DNA from: Niebla homalea
Taxonomy: Eukaryota > Ascomycota > Lecanoromycetes > Lecanorales > Ramalinaceae
Assembly (NCBI GenBank): GCA_019925105.1
Contig: JAHGAU010000002.1
Span: forward strand, 1,488,001 to 1,552,000
DNA length: 64,000 nucleotides
Direction: 5' to 3'
The notes beneath the pieces were generated by a model, which had not been told where the DNA came from, ran no database searches, and worked only from the letters and a program-made list of their open reading frames with translations. Shown here in pieces: positions 54,287-63,823 of the stretch. Each line of letters begins with the position of its first letter. The stretch's first letter is position 1. The position numbers and the translations under genes were made by a program.

Positions 54287-54470
54287 TATTATGTGTAAAG
54301 GCCATTGCCAAGACCTTTACGGGCACTAAGGCCTAAAGGGGTATAGCAGGCTTAGTGCTTGGCATACGCACCTATATATTACTCCTGCATAGCACTTACA
54401 TAGATTATCATTTATACACTTACCACCCACTTTTACAGTGCATTTACTTATCACCACCTGGTGCATAACA
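54287..54470 (-). repeat. Element B2 right LTR (184 bp)
   Basis: Essentially un-RIPped, ending CACCTGGTGCATAACA. Confidence 0.9.
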
Positions 54471-55794
54471 TTTACTTATATTATAACAGAAGTACTTTTT
54501 TATAAACCGATTATATTTATTTACTTTTAAGATATACTTTAAGAAAAAGTTTAAATTAACCTTAAAATTATTCCCGGAATTTACGGTAATAACGTTTTAT
54601 TTAAGTTTTAAATATATTAAAAATAAACTCGATAAAGTTAAAGTCTAATAAATAAAAAAGTAAATAACGGATCTTAAGGCCCGCCGTGTAAATTATTCTT
54701 TTTATTACCGGATTATAATAAATATTAACGTTATTTAAATAAATTATACTATTAAGATTTAAGAATTAATTATAATCAGGTAATAACTTATTTTTTAATT
54801 ACTTTAAGAATATTTTAAAATTATAATATTTTTTACGTACGCCAATATAAAAGAAATAGTTATTTATAATATATATTAAGAGTATAAATTAGTTATTATT
54901 ATAATTTATATCGTTTTAAAATTAAGTTAAATTATTAATAGAGCCGTATATTATAGTTTATTAATAATTTTAATTTTAAATAATAACTTGTCTATAAAAA
55001 TAAGTTATTTTACGGTAAAACTTAATATTTCGGTTTATTATTTATTTCTTAAAGCTTAACTTTAAGGGCTTAATTTTTATTTATATTTATAATTAATACT
55101 TATTTCTTTAAGGATTTAATTTATAATAAACGCTAATACTTTTATACCTTATTGTTTAATAAGGAATTTAATTAATTTATTCTGGTATTTCCAAGGTTAT
55201 CACCGGGAGTATTTTATTACGCTTTTCTTAACCGTTATATAGGCCTTTTTTAGATAATTAACCTTTAAGAAATAAAATAGATTAATACATCTATATATTT
55301 ATAAATTTTACTCTTATCTTTAAGCTATATAAGTTAAATGTTTAACGTATTATATAATAGTTTCAAGTTTTTAATAATTTTAAAGGAACTTATTACCTAT
55401 AATCGAGCTTCTTAATTAAGGGGAAGGACAATAATAATAATAAGTTTAAAAGAGGAGCGGAAATAAAGGAATTAAAAGAGTAAAATTCAAGGGAAAATAG
55501 CTTTAGAACCCGGATATTAGCTATAACCCTATATTTACCACCGTTATAATATATAATAGCTTTAATAGCAATAATTATTAATGAATAAATCGAAAATATT
55601 ATAGATTCATGAATTTACATATAAATTTGCGGGGTCGGGGTGGAGTCGCAAATGCCAAGGAAACGATATCGATTTTGCTCGCGCTAATATATCCTGGGGG
55701 TATACGTGTATATGATCCCTACTTTAACGATCCACAAGCCGTAGACCTGCCGAATTTAATCACCCTAAACCGCACTTGTTTTGCAAAGTGCATA

Positions 55795-56067
55795 GGTGCC
55801 GCCGACAATTGAGCAACCAATAGACGCAAGTAATGCAGGTGATTAGCTCTTTGGTAATTGCATGTATCCAGCTCGTGCAATCAGCTCCATATATCTTCAG
55901 TTGCTTCACTTTATGTACGGCCGTGGGGTCGAAGTAACTTAATGGGGTTAATAAGAGCGCAAAAAGATGCTTTAATTTGACCATGTGTCCTCCTTCCTCG
56001 AAATATGTGAGCTTGCTTATGGATCTCAATTACTTACCTTTCTGAGCAATCGAACTCTTAACATCAG
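55795..56067. other. Un-RIPped host DNA between transposons
   Basis: Balanced base composition with CpA retained. It continues across the copia element at 62422, because the copia TSD ATCAG (56063-56067) is its last sequence. A minus-strand open frame crosses it, but it also runs into the TIR transposon, has no recognised domain and is not called as a gene. Confidence 0.6.
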
Positions 56068-56344
56068 TGATGCACGGGGGTATTCCGCGGTTGTCTTGGC
56101 AGCCCCTGCATTGGAGACCCTGTCGCATAAAGGCCTACCAGACGGCCTTTTATTAACGGTATTACAGGTGCACCGGTGCATAAGGTACGGTGAGTATACG
56201 GTCATTAAACGGTCCTTAGGATGGACATAAATACGGTCGTTATTATAGTATAATTAAATAAGCATAGTAATAGACTTAATATAAGTAATTCGGCTTATTC
56301 ACTTTTCCCCCTATATATTATACCTATTTATATATATTATATTA
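56068..56344 (+). repeat. Copia 5' LTR (277 bp)
   Basis: First 165 bp un-RIPped (GCAGCCCCTGCATTGGAGAC), remainder RIP-mutated. The following TTTTAAACCCGGTTAAT may hold the primer-binding site, but the tRNA was not identified. Confidence 0.94.
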
Positions 56345-57252
56345 AGTTTTAAACCCGGTTAATAAGATAATTAATCGTAATATATTATTTAAGTAATAGT
56401 CTTATTTAAATAATATTTATAATATTTATATAATTATTTAAAACCGTAAAATAATTATAACTTTAACCTCCGATACCCCAGTAAATAATTATAATTATAA
56501 GGATATTAAAGAGGGTAATTTAATATAATAGTATTTACTTTATTAAGCGTAATATATATTTTATACTTTTAATAATAATAGTACCTAAAATAAAAGGACG
56601 ACGTTATCGTTATTTAAAGTATTTATTATAAGAACCACTAAATTACCTTTAAATATTTTCAGGGAATCCCTTATAAAGCCGGCTTTATATAAGCTTCTTA
56701 AGCTTAATAATAATAACTTCTATAAGTAAAATTAAGCTATAAAACGGTTTTTAAAAAGTCATTTATTATAAAATATTATAAATAACTTAACTTTATACCC
56801 TTAAATCCCGTCTTAAACTGAAATTTAAATTATATATACCGACTTTATTATTAATATACTTATAAATAACGTAATAACGATATAAAGATTATATATCTTA
56901 ACGAATAAGAACGTTATACTATTTTAAATCTATCTAACGTAGAATAAAATCTATCTCGTAAAAAATAAAGGAAAATTAATCCCCTTATTAATGAAAATCT
57001 TTACTATAAAAGCTTAAAAAGATAACGGCGTAAATAAACTTATTATATTTATAAAAAGAGTAAATAAATAAATAAACTAAATTAATAAAGCCGTTATATT
57101 AAATAATATTTATTTAAGCCTTATAATTATAAACTTATTTTAAGAAATACGTAAGTTTAATTTTATTATATATTAACTTAAGAACAATAAGAACGTCTTT
57201 AATAATAAGAAAATCATTTAAAGACTTAAAGGAATTAAGATTAATATGGCTA

Positions 57253-57792
57253 TATCTGCAAATTTGTGAATCAGCATATAAGCACTCCGAGTGTAAGCGA
57301 GTAGATTAAGCAGGTTAAGCTTATGTCCCCCCTCACTAGGCCTCTAAGCGCTCGCGAGTATCCGGCTTGCTTATAAGTTTCTTGGATTCTTATGAATTTT
57401 ACTTTTTTTTTTAACTTAAGGATTTTTTAATTAAATTACCCCCTTTAACTACCCCCCCCTTAAGGATAAATTACTAGCTACCAGGGTAACTTTTAGTTAA
57501 AATAACCGAATCTGTAATTAATTTTAAAAAACGTTGAATATTACGGCTTATAAAAGGGGTAACGGTAATACCCGCTGTTAAGAAAGCTTAAATAAAAAAT
57601 TTTATAAAAAATAAAAATTATTATTTTACCGTTTTAAATATTTTTATTTTTAACTTTTTTTTACCCGTTTAAAACCGCTCAGAGCGCTTATAAGTTTCCC
57701 TGGATGCTCGTAAGTAACTTACGAGCGGTCTGAGTGAATAAATCCATTTTTTTTTATTCACTCGCTCCGAGCAGGTCGCAGATTTGCTGATG
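57253..57792. mobile_element. TIR element M3 (540 bp) in the copia gag region
   Basis: Inverted ends: left TCTGCAAATTTGTGA and the complement of right TCGCAGATTTGCTGA match at 12 of 15 positions, with two of the three differences of C-to-T type. TA flanks both sides (57251-57252 and 57793-57794), as in Tc1/mariner-type insertions. GC-rich ends and an AT-rich RIP-mutated middle. The right end carries a 19-nt palindrome CTCGTAAGTAACTTACGAG (about 57708-57726) and a GAGTGAATAAA hairpin (57732-57762). No coding capacity seen. Superfamily is inference. Confidence 0.6.
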
Positions 57793-60700
57793 TAAAAAAC
57801 AGATTATTAATACCGCGATAATAAGGGTAAGAAAAGAGAATATTATTAAACCCCGTTGCTTAATAAAATACTATAATTACCAGAAAATAAGTTATATAAT
57901 TAAGGACTATAATGAAGAAAGCGTAAAAGTAAACGGTAAAAATAGTAAAAAAGTTAATAAAAATAAAACCAAGAAAATAAAGAAATTTAAGAAATAAATA
58001 ATTTAATTTAAGTTTAAATAAATTAAAGAAACTATAATTAAAAATAATAAGGAATTTAAAGAATCGAACTTTATTACCGTTAATAAAAAGGAGAATAATA
58101 TTAAGGAATTAACGTCTATATTTATTAATAACGATAACGATCTCGTTATTCTTTTAATAAAAAACGGAACGGCCTTAATAAACTTTTAGAAAACTATTGA
58201 AGTAATAAGGATCTATATAATTTAACTTTATATAAGCTTAATAATAATACCGTTATGGTAAATTTAAATAATCCCGGTCTTTATAATAATAATAATAAGG
58301 TAAAAAACATTATTATAATGAATAATATAAATAATAAAGAAACCTATTTATTTAAGAATAATCTATATAATAAAATAATAAAATAAGTACGGAAAAAATA
58401 TAACTTTTTCTAAAATAATAAAAGCCTAAACCCTATAAAATCAGTAAATACCGGCAATAATAATTATACTTTAATAATAATAAGGGGTAACTCCTTTAAT
58501 AAAATAAATTAAAATATACCGTTTAAGGATAAAGAAACCCTTTAAACGATAGACTCCGGCGTTATAAAATATATATATACTTAGAAAAATATATTTTAAA
58601 GTTTTAAAGAAAAAATTATAAGGGTAATAATAAAGGGTAAAGGCTCCTTAAACTTACTTAAACGTAATAACGTAATAATCGAGATAAACGGTTAAAACCG
58701 TATTATTTAAAACGTATTATAGGTTCTTTATTTAAGATTTAATTTTTTATTTATTTTAATTTTAAAGGATAAAAATATAAATATTACCTTTAACGGACGT
58801 AAAATAAGGATTACGCGAAGAAATTAACTTATTATAATAGGATACCGGTATAAAAAGCTTTATTTACTTATATATATCCGGAAAAACGTTACGTTAATAA
58901 TTAATAAAAAAGACTTAAATCCCGTACTTTATAAATTATAAAGTAAGAAAAGTAAGAAAAACAATAAAGTTAAACGTAACGGTAATAAGACCACTTAAAA
59001 ACGTAAAAAGGGTAATAATAAGCTCTTTATAATTTTTTATAATTTTTTAAGCTATTTAAATATAATTAGGCTATATATTATATATAAAACGGTATTAAAA
59101 ATACCGAAGATATCGGCCTTAAAGGACTTTTTTTATAATATATATAAGAATAATAAACTTACGAGAAATATACGTAAATACCGTTATATAAAAGAGATAA
59201 AGCTTAGGTTTTATTTCTTTTATAATATTTAAGGCCCTTATAATATTAAGGTACCGATCTTCGGAATAATACCCTTTAAATATAAATTATCCGTTATTAA
59301 CGAGGTTGTAGGATAATCGAGTTTTACCTTATTAATAACGAAAGTTAAAATAATTAATTAAATTTTATTTATTATTAATATACTTAATTATAAAGAAGGT
59401 AATATTACCGTTAAATACGTCCGTATTAATAATATAAAGGAATTTTAAGCCCTTAAAGTGGCCGTTAAAAAACGTAATATTATTATAGAATATATTATAT
59501 ATTATATATTTAAATAAAACGGTATAGTTAAACGGTTTAATTAAATAATTATAACGATAATCCGGTATATAATATATTATATTAGGCTATTAAATAACTT
59601 TTAAGCCTTTACGGTTATATATATTAATTAATTAAGATAAAAGCTTTTATTTATAAAGGGAATAAGCCCTTTTAAAAGGTAAATAAAAATAAAATTTCTT
59701 ATTAAAAATAAAAGGACGTTTAAGATACTATATAAAGTAAATATATTTAAAGAAATAAAATAATCGAAATTAAATAAAATTATTATTAATAATATTTATT
59801 TAAGAATTATATTAAGTTTATAATTATACATTTATATACCTTATAAAAAGAATATAGAAATCGTTATAAATTTAAAGGTCTTTAATGAAAAAATAATAAC
59901 GTATTTATTATTATAGCTTATTATTAAAGATATATTATTAGCCTTAAAGCCGATAATCCTTATTAATAATAACGCGACCTATTATAAAAATAAATACGTA
60001 TTAAATGGGTTTAAAGGACTTAATAAAAATAAGTTTATATTAACTTATACTTACCCGGTTCCTTAAAATAAAAAAAGAAAATTATAATATAAATCTTATA
60101 AACCTTAATTTCCTTTAAGTTAACGATAAGGTTTTTAATTAAATAAAATAAAGTAAGAAAAAGATATTATTAAACTTTTATAAGGTAATAAATAAAACGT
60201 TTACTTAAAAAAGAATTTAAAAAAGCTCATTAAAAACTTTAAAAACGTTAAAAATCCTATAAATCATAAAAATTATAATAATAATAAAGCTTTTAACTTA
60301 CCTTTATTAAAGGGAGTTAACGTCCCTATCTTATTTAAGGATATTTATAATTTTATCCCGGCTTATTAATAAACGGATAAAACCTTATTAATACCGGGAT
60401 ATACTCCGGAAAATAAAATAAATATAAATGATAATATCGATAATAAGCTTGAGATTAACCGCTTTTATTAAAGTCGTTATTATTATGATCTTTATATATT
60501 TAATATTAATTTTAATAATACCGTTTTCGTTATTACGGCTTATATTAATTTACTTACTTATTAATAAACTATAAATTCCCCGGACCGATTTAAATAGATT
60601 AAGGCTATTAATAAAAAGATTATAAGCTTATTATTAAATAATACTTAAGAATTTATAAATAAACCGAAAGACCATAAGCTTATTAACTTTAAGTGGGTAT

Positions 60701-62110
60701 TTAAGAAAAAATTCCTTACTTTAAACCTTATTAATAAATATAAGGTAAGGCTTATTATAAGGGATTTTACTTAAAAGTAAAATATTAACTATAAAGAAAC
60801 CTTTTTTTTTACTTTAAAATATAAATTACTCCGCTTATTTTTAATATTTACGGTTATTTATAGACTTTAACTATAGTTTTTAAACGTTATTACCGTATAT
60901 TTAAATAATAATTTAAATAAAAAAATCTATATAAGTATTTTTAAGGGCATTTTAATAACTTAATAAAATACCGGTAAATATCTTTATTTATTTAAAGGTT
61001 TTTATAAGCTTAAATAATTAAAAAAGATTTAAATTAAAAAATTTTAATTATAACTTTATAAATTTAATTTTATCCTTATTTAAGCCGATTTATATGTTTT
61101 TATTAAGAAATTTAATTAAGAAATATATTTAATAACCCTTTATATTAATAATATCGTTATTATTATTAAAAGTTTAAAAATTTATAAATAAATAAAAAAT
61201 TATTTAACTTTAATATTTAAGCTTATTAAAAAAGATTTATTAAAAATAATCTTCGGGATATAAGTCTTTTAAAATAATAATATTATAATTATAAATTAAA
61301 TAAGCTACGTTATAAATATCCTTAAAAAATATTATATAATAAATTATAATAATATTAATACTTTAATAAACGGATATAAAAGTATATAAATAATTTAATT
61401 TAATAAATAATAAATAAATTAATACGTTTATTAATAACTTCTTAATAAACTTATATTCCTTTAAATTATTACTTATTTAAACTTAACTTTTTTAATCTTA
61501 AAATTAAGTTAATTTTATAATAACCCCGTTATTTAATATTGGAATTATTTAATACGGGTATTTAAATATTTAAAGAATATATTAAATTTAAATTTATATT
61601 TCCGATATAATAACGGATTATTTAAATATTTTATAAATATTACGTTTATTAACGATAAAAATAATAAGAAATTATTATATAACTTTATAATATTAAATAC
61701 CGGTATAATATATATATAATATACTTAAAAATAACGTACTATTATTACCTTTACCGTAAAAGCCGAGTATATAACTTTTTCCGAAGGGTATAAGGTAAGT
61801 ATTTAATTTATAAAGTGAATTAATAAAATCGGATTCTTTAAAGGTTACGGGCTTATTATTCTATTTAATAATAATAACGGTAATATCTCCCTTATTAAGA
61901 ACCCGGAGAATTATTTACGGATTAAGTATATTAACGTTTAATATTACTTTATTTAAGAAAAGGTATAAAAAGGCTTTATCTTAATAAAATATATTAATAT
62001 TAAGGATTAATTTATAAATATTATAACGAAGCTTTTATTAAAATAACCTTTTAAGATAAATTAATTAAAGTTTAAATTATATTTAATAAATTAATAACGG
62101 TATTACCGTT
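57793..62110 (+). pseudogene. Gag-pol remnant of the copia element, RIP-inactivated
   Basis: Integrase at about 59080-59620 shows the order G-P (about 59225), V-R-I-N-N-I-K-E-F for the usual I-R-x-D-N-G-x-E-F, and N-G-I-V-K-R-F-N, the copia N-G-V-x-E-R-x-N signature. Reverse transcriptase at about 60590-61200 has F-K-W-V-F-K-K-K, Y-K-V-R-L-I-I-R-D-F, I-N-Y-K-E-T-F and L-Y-I-N-N-I-V-I-I for Y-V-D-D-I. RNase H at about 61560-62050 has A-E-Y-I-T-F-S-E-G-Y-K and Y-F-I-(x)-E-K-V. Gag lies upstream, partly before M3. Stops are TAA/TAG at former Gln codons. Confidence 0.88.
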
Positions 62111-62139
62111 ATGGATTTATTACAGCTTTAAAGAGGGAG

Positions 62140-62416
62140 TAATATATAGGGGTATTCCGCGGTTATTTTAGCAGCTTTTATATTAAAGACCTTATCGCAT
62201 AAAGGCTTACCAGACGGCCTTTTATTAACGGTATTACAGGTGTACCGGTATATAAGGTGCGGTGAGTATACGGTCATTAAACGGTCCTTAAGATGGATAT
62301 AAATACGGTCGTTGTCACAGTGTAATTAGACAAGCATAGTGGTAGACTCAATACAAGTGATTCGGCTTACTCACCCTTCCCCCTGCACACTGCACCCATT
62401 TGCGCATATTGCATCA
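62140..62416 (+). repeat. Copia 3' LTR (277 bp)
   Basis: Left 170 bp RIP-mutated, right 104 bp un-RIPped (GTCACAGTGTAATTAGACAA, CCCCCTGCACACTGCACCC). Preceded by polypurine tract AAAGAGGGAG (62130-62139). Confidence 0.94.
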
Positions 62417-62421
62417 ATCAG

Positions 62422-62608
62422 AACAACGTAAATCACATGACGAACGGCTCTTGAAGGCCAGCGCGCGAAATCCCTTATAGGCTGAGGATCTGCTGTCTCA
62501 TGGCAACCGAGGATCAAGATGATGTTGATATCAATACCGACGGACTTGTCATTAGCGATTACGTCCATCCCCATGCCGTGAATGCTGGGGTCCCAATAGA
62601 GACATCAA
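62422..62608. other. Host DNA right of the copia element
   Basis: Balanced composition, no RIP. A plus-strand frame opens at 62500 (M-A-T-E-D-Q-D-D-V-D-I) but shows no recognised domain before running into other frames. It may be the leader or a decayed first exon of the kinase-like pseudogene. Confidence 0.4.
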
Positions 62609-63320
62609 ACCTCCGACCGTTGAGAAAGAGTTTGAGGTGGATGAAGCCGTACTTAAGGGTGAACTTCTGGCCAACCTTACCAGCGTGCTTTCCGCAACGA
62701 TTAATGACACCCACCTCCACCCTTCAGCCTTTCCACTGCCAAACACGCCGCTGTTGACCGCCCGATCCTAAAAAGTTTATCATGCGCGTGGCAGAACTTC
62801 ATCTCAATTCCAAGTCTCCAAATGGCAAATTTGGCTTTCACGTACCAACCAACTTACACGTGTTGGGAAGAGTCCTGGACGGTCATGTATACCAAAATTT
62901 TGGGTCGGGCGATGGACATCGACAAGTCTAAAAGTGATCCTGGATCTGAATTGATGGCCATTCGAAGACTTTTATTCGACAAAGTCTTCCCTCGATTGTT
63001 AGATCGTTTGTCGAGTCAGGCGCAAAGCGTCAAGCCATGCCTGAAGCATGGCGATCTATGGGACGAGAATTGTGCAGTCGATATGGCGACTGGTGAGCCA
63101 TTTGCCTTTGATGCAGGCTCCCTTTACGCCCACGACGAATACGAACAAGGTATCGGTTGAGTAACAAGGCCTATGTACGCTCTTACAAGCGTTTTTCCCA
63201 GTCTCTGAGCCAGGTATGCCTCTTCCACTCTTCAGAACAAGAAACAATCTAATTGTGTTATAGCTGACGAATGAGACGATCGCAATCTGCTATATTCTAT
63301 GAGTTTCAATATCGGATGTA
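62609..63320 (+). pseudogene. Decayed fructosamine/ketosamine-3-kinase family gene
   Basis: Family enzymes phosphorylate sugar-derived adducts on protein lysines or related small substrates. Readable blocks, in order: P-D-P-K-K-F-I-M-R-V-A-E-L-H (62761 on) with S-P-N-G-K-F-G-F-H-V-P-T to about 62850; then, in another frame, W-E-E-S-W and K-P-C-L-K-H-G-D-L-W-D-E-N (H-G-D-L-W at 63047-63061) and Y-A-H-D-E-Y-E, ending at a stop at 63158. N-K-A-Y-V-R-S-Y-K-R-F and F-P-V-S-E-P follow in two further frames. A GT-AG intron (63214-63263) with CTAAT branch site precedes D-D-R-N-L-L-Y-S-M-S-F-N, just after an in-frame TGA (63272-63274). The ATP-binding N-terminal region is missing apart from a possible V-D-E-A-V-L trace near 62635. 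Several frameshifts make it non-functional. Confidence 0.72.
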
Positions 63321-63463
63321 ATGTCCTGATTCCAGCAAGTGGTCAGCGTGCAGTGTACGTGTGCCCCCGTTTGAGCTTCTACTTCTCTGGTTGCTAAAAC
63401 CTGCCGCTAGAGTATTTCAAGGCATGAAGACTCTGTGCCGCAAATACTTCCCGCGCGAGCTGA
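63321..63463. other. Host DNA without recognised feature
   Basis: Follows the last readable kinase-family block. Frames are interrupted, and the usual C-terminal part of the family was not found. Confidence 0.4.
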
Positions 63464-63823
63464 GCGAAAATTGACGGCCTTCTCAATGCCTCGGGACCCA
63501 ATAGCTTGATAGATGGGGAGGAATTAGAGTACGAGGATGAGGATATAAAACCAAGTCTGGACAACACAGCTGCTGGAATGGGCTTGAGGTCGGCCGCTCT
63601 CCTGGCTGGACTACACAATATCAATGACCAAGATCAAGCAATACCAGTTGAGTTGTCTCAACAAGAATCGCCTGACCTGGAGACTCGTGTAGATCCAAAA
63701 CCAACAAAGGGAACAGAAGAGCCACACGCTTCAAATGCCGAGGAAGCACAGTCTCAAATCAATGCGGCTCCAGTGACGAAGACTAAGGCCGCCGATCCCA
63801 TGAAGCCGCCAACAGAAGAATAG
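63464..63823 (+). CDS. Hypothetical acidic protein segment
   Basis: Open frame of about 119 codons before TAG at 63821. It is rich in Glu, Asp, Gln and Pro, with an acidic run E-E-L-E-Y-E-D-E-D followed by T-A-A-G-M-G-L-R-S-A-A-L-L-A-G. No in-frame ATG lies near its start, so it would be an internal exon or a degraded gene. After the stop the same frame stays open to about 63898, and another frame is Pro/Gln/Ala-rich, so the TAG (possibly from CAG) may be a mutation. No family recognised; composition is host-like, not transposon-like. Confidence 0.3.
   Translation, partial: AKIDGLLNASGPNSLIDGEELEYEDEDIKPSLDNTAAGMGLRSAALLAGLHNINDQDQAIPVELSQQESPDLETRVDPKPTKGTEEPHASNAEEAQSQINAAPVTKTKAADPMKPPTEE

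Larger units (their letters stand above)
53033..54470 (-). mobile_element. Compact LTR element B2 (1438 bp), lightly RIPped
   Basis: TSD TTTAC (53028-53032 and 54471-54475), LTRs of 184 bp each, ends TGTTATG/CATAACA. It is the best preserved compact element. Minus-strand reading from 54261 gives M-L-R-L-R-S-D-G-E-V-N-S-L-M-D-E-S-G-S before a stop, then Lys-rich sequence and C-K-P-G-S-Y-R-N-L in another frame. A further segment (F-K-R-A-K-S-L-K-S-V-M-S-V-V) resembles one in element A. The internal 1070 bp is shorter than in B1, so B2 is probably deleted relative to B1. No pol. Confidence 0.88.
52705..55794. mobile_element. DNA transposon with inverted ends, split by element B2
   Basis: A segment of about 70 bp at 52848-52918 recurs inverted at 55622-55692 (shared cores GGGGTCGGGGTGGAGTCGCA and GGAAACGATATCGATTTTGC). 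Outside it the outermost bases also pair: left ATGCACTGCAAAA against the complement of right TTTTGCAAAGTGCAT. Without B2 the element is about 1.65 kb, the size of a pogo/Fot1-like element; that assignment is inference because no transposase motif was readable in the RIP-mutated core (54476-55600). TSD is unclear: TA next to the right end, TAA next to the left. Confidence 0.6.
56068..62416 (+). mobile_element. Ty1/copia LTR retrotransposon
   Basis: 6349 bp, 277-bp LTRs, ends TGATGCA/TGCATCA, TSD ATCAG (56063-56067 and 62417-62421). Polypurine tract AAAGAGGGAG directly before the right LTR gives plus orientation. Domain order gag, integrase, reverse transcriptase, RNase H is that of Ty1/copia. 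A 540-bp TIR element (57253-57792) lies in the gag part. RIP covers about 56237-62312, sparing the outer 165 bp at left and 104 bp at right. It sits between un-RIPped host segments, unlike the elements nested on the left. Confidence 0.94.

Noticed and set aside
55760..56029. Minus-strand frame of 89 codons in the host segment
   Set aside because: It extends into the end of the TIR transposon and has no recognised motif; too little support for a gene.
56345..56365. tRNA-like TTTTAAACCCGG after the copia 5' LTR
   Set aside because: It resembles a T-arm B-box but no cloverleaf is present; at most it is part of a primer-binding site.
1..62000. Mitochondrial or bacterial AT-rich origin
   Set aside because: Nested nuclear LTR and non-LTR elements, Cys-to-Tyr and Gln-to-stop patterns, and a spliceosomal intron in the flank point to a RIP-active fungal nucleus.
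62371..62746. Overlapping minus- and plus-strand frames around 62371-62757
   Set aside because: They overlap each other on both strands; apart from kinase-family traces on the plus strand no domain could be seen, so they are treated as intergenic or pseudogene leader.
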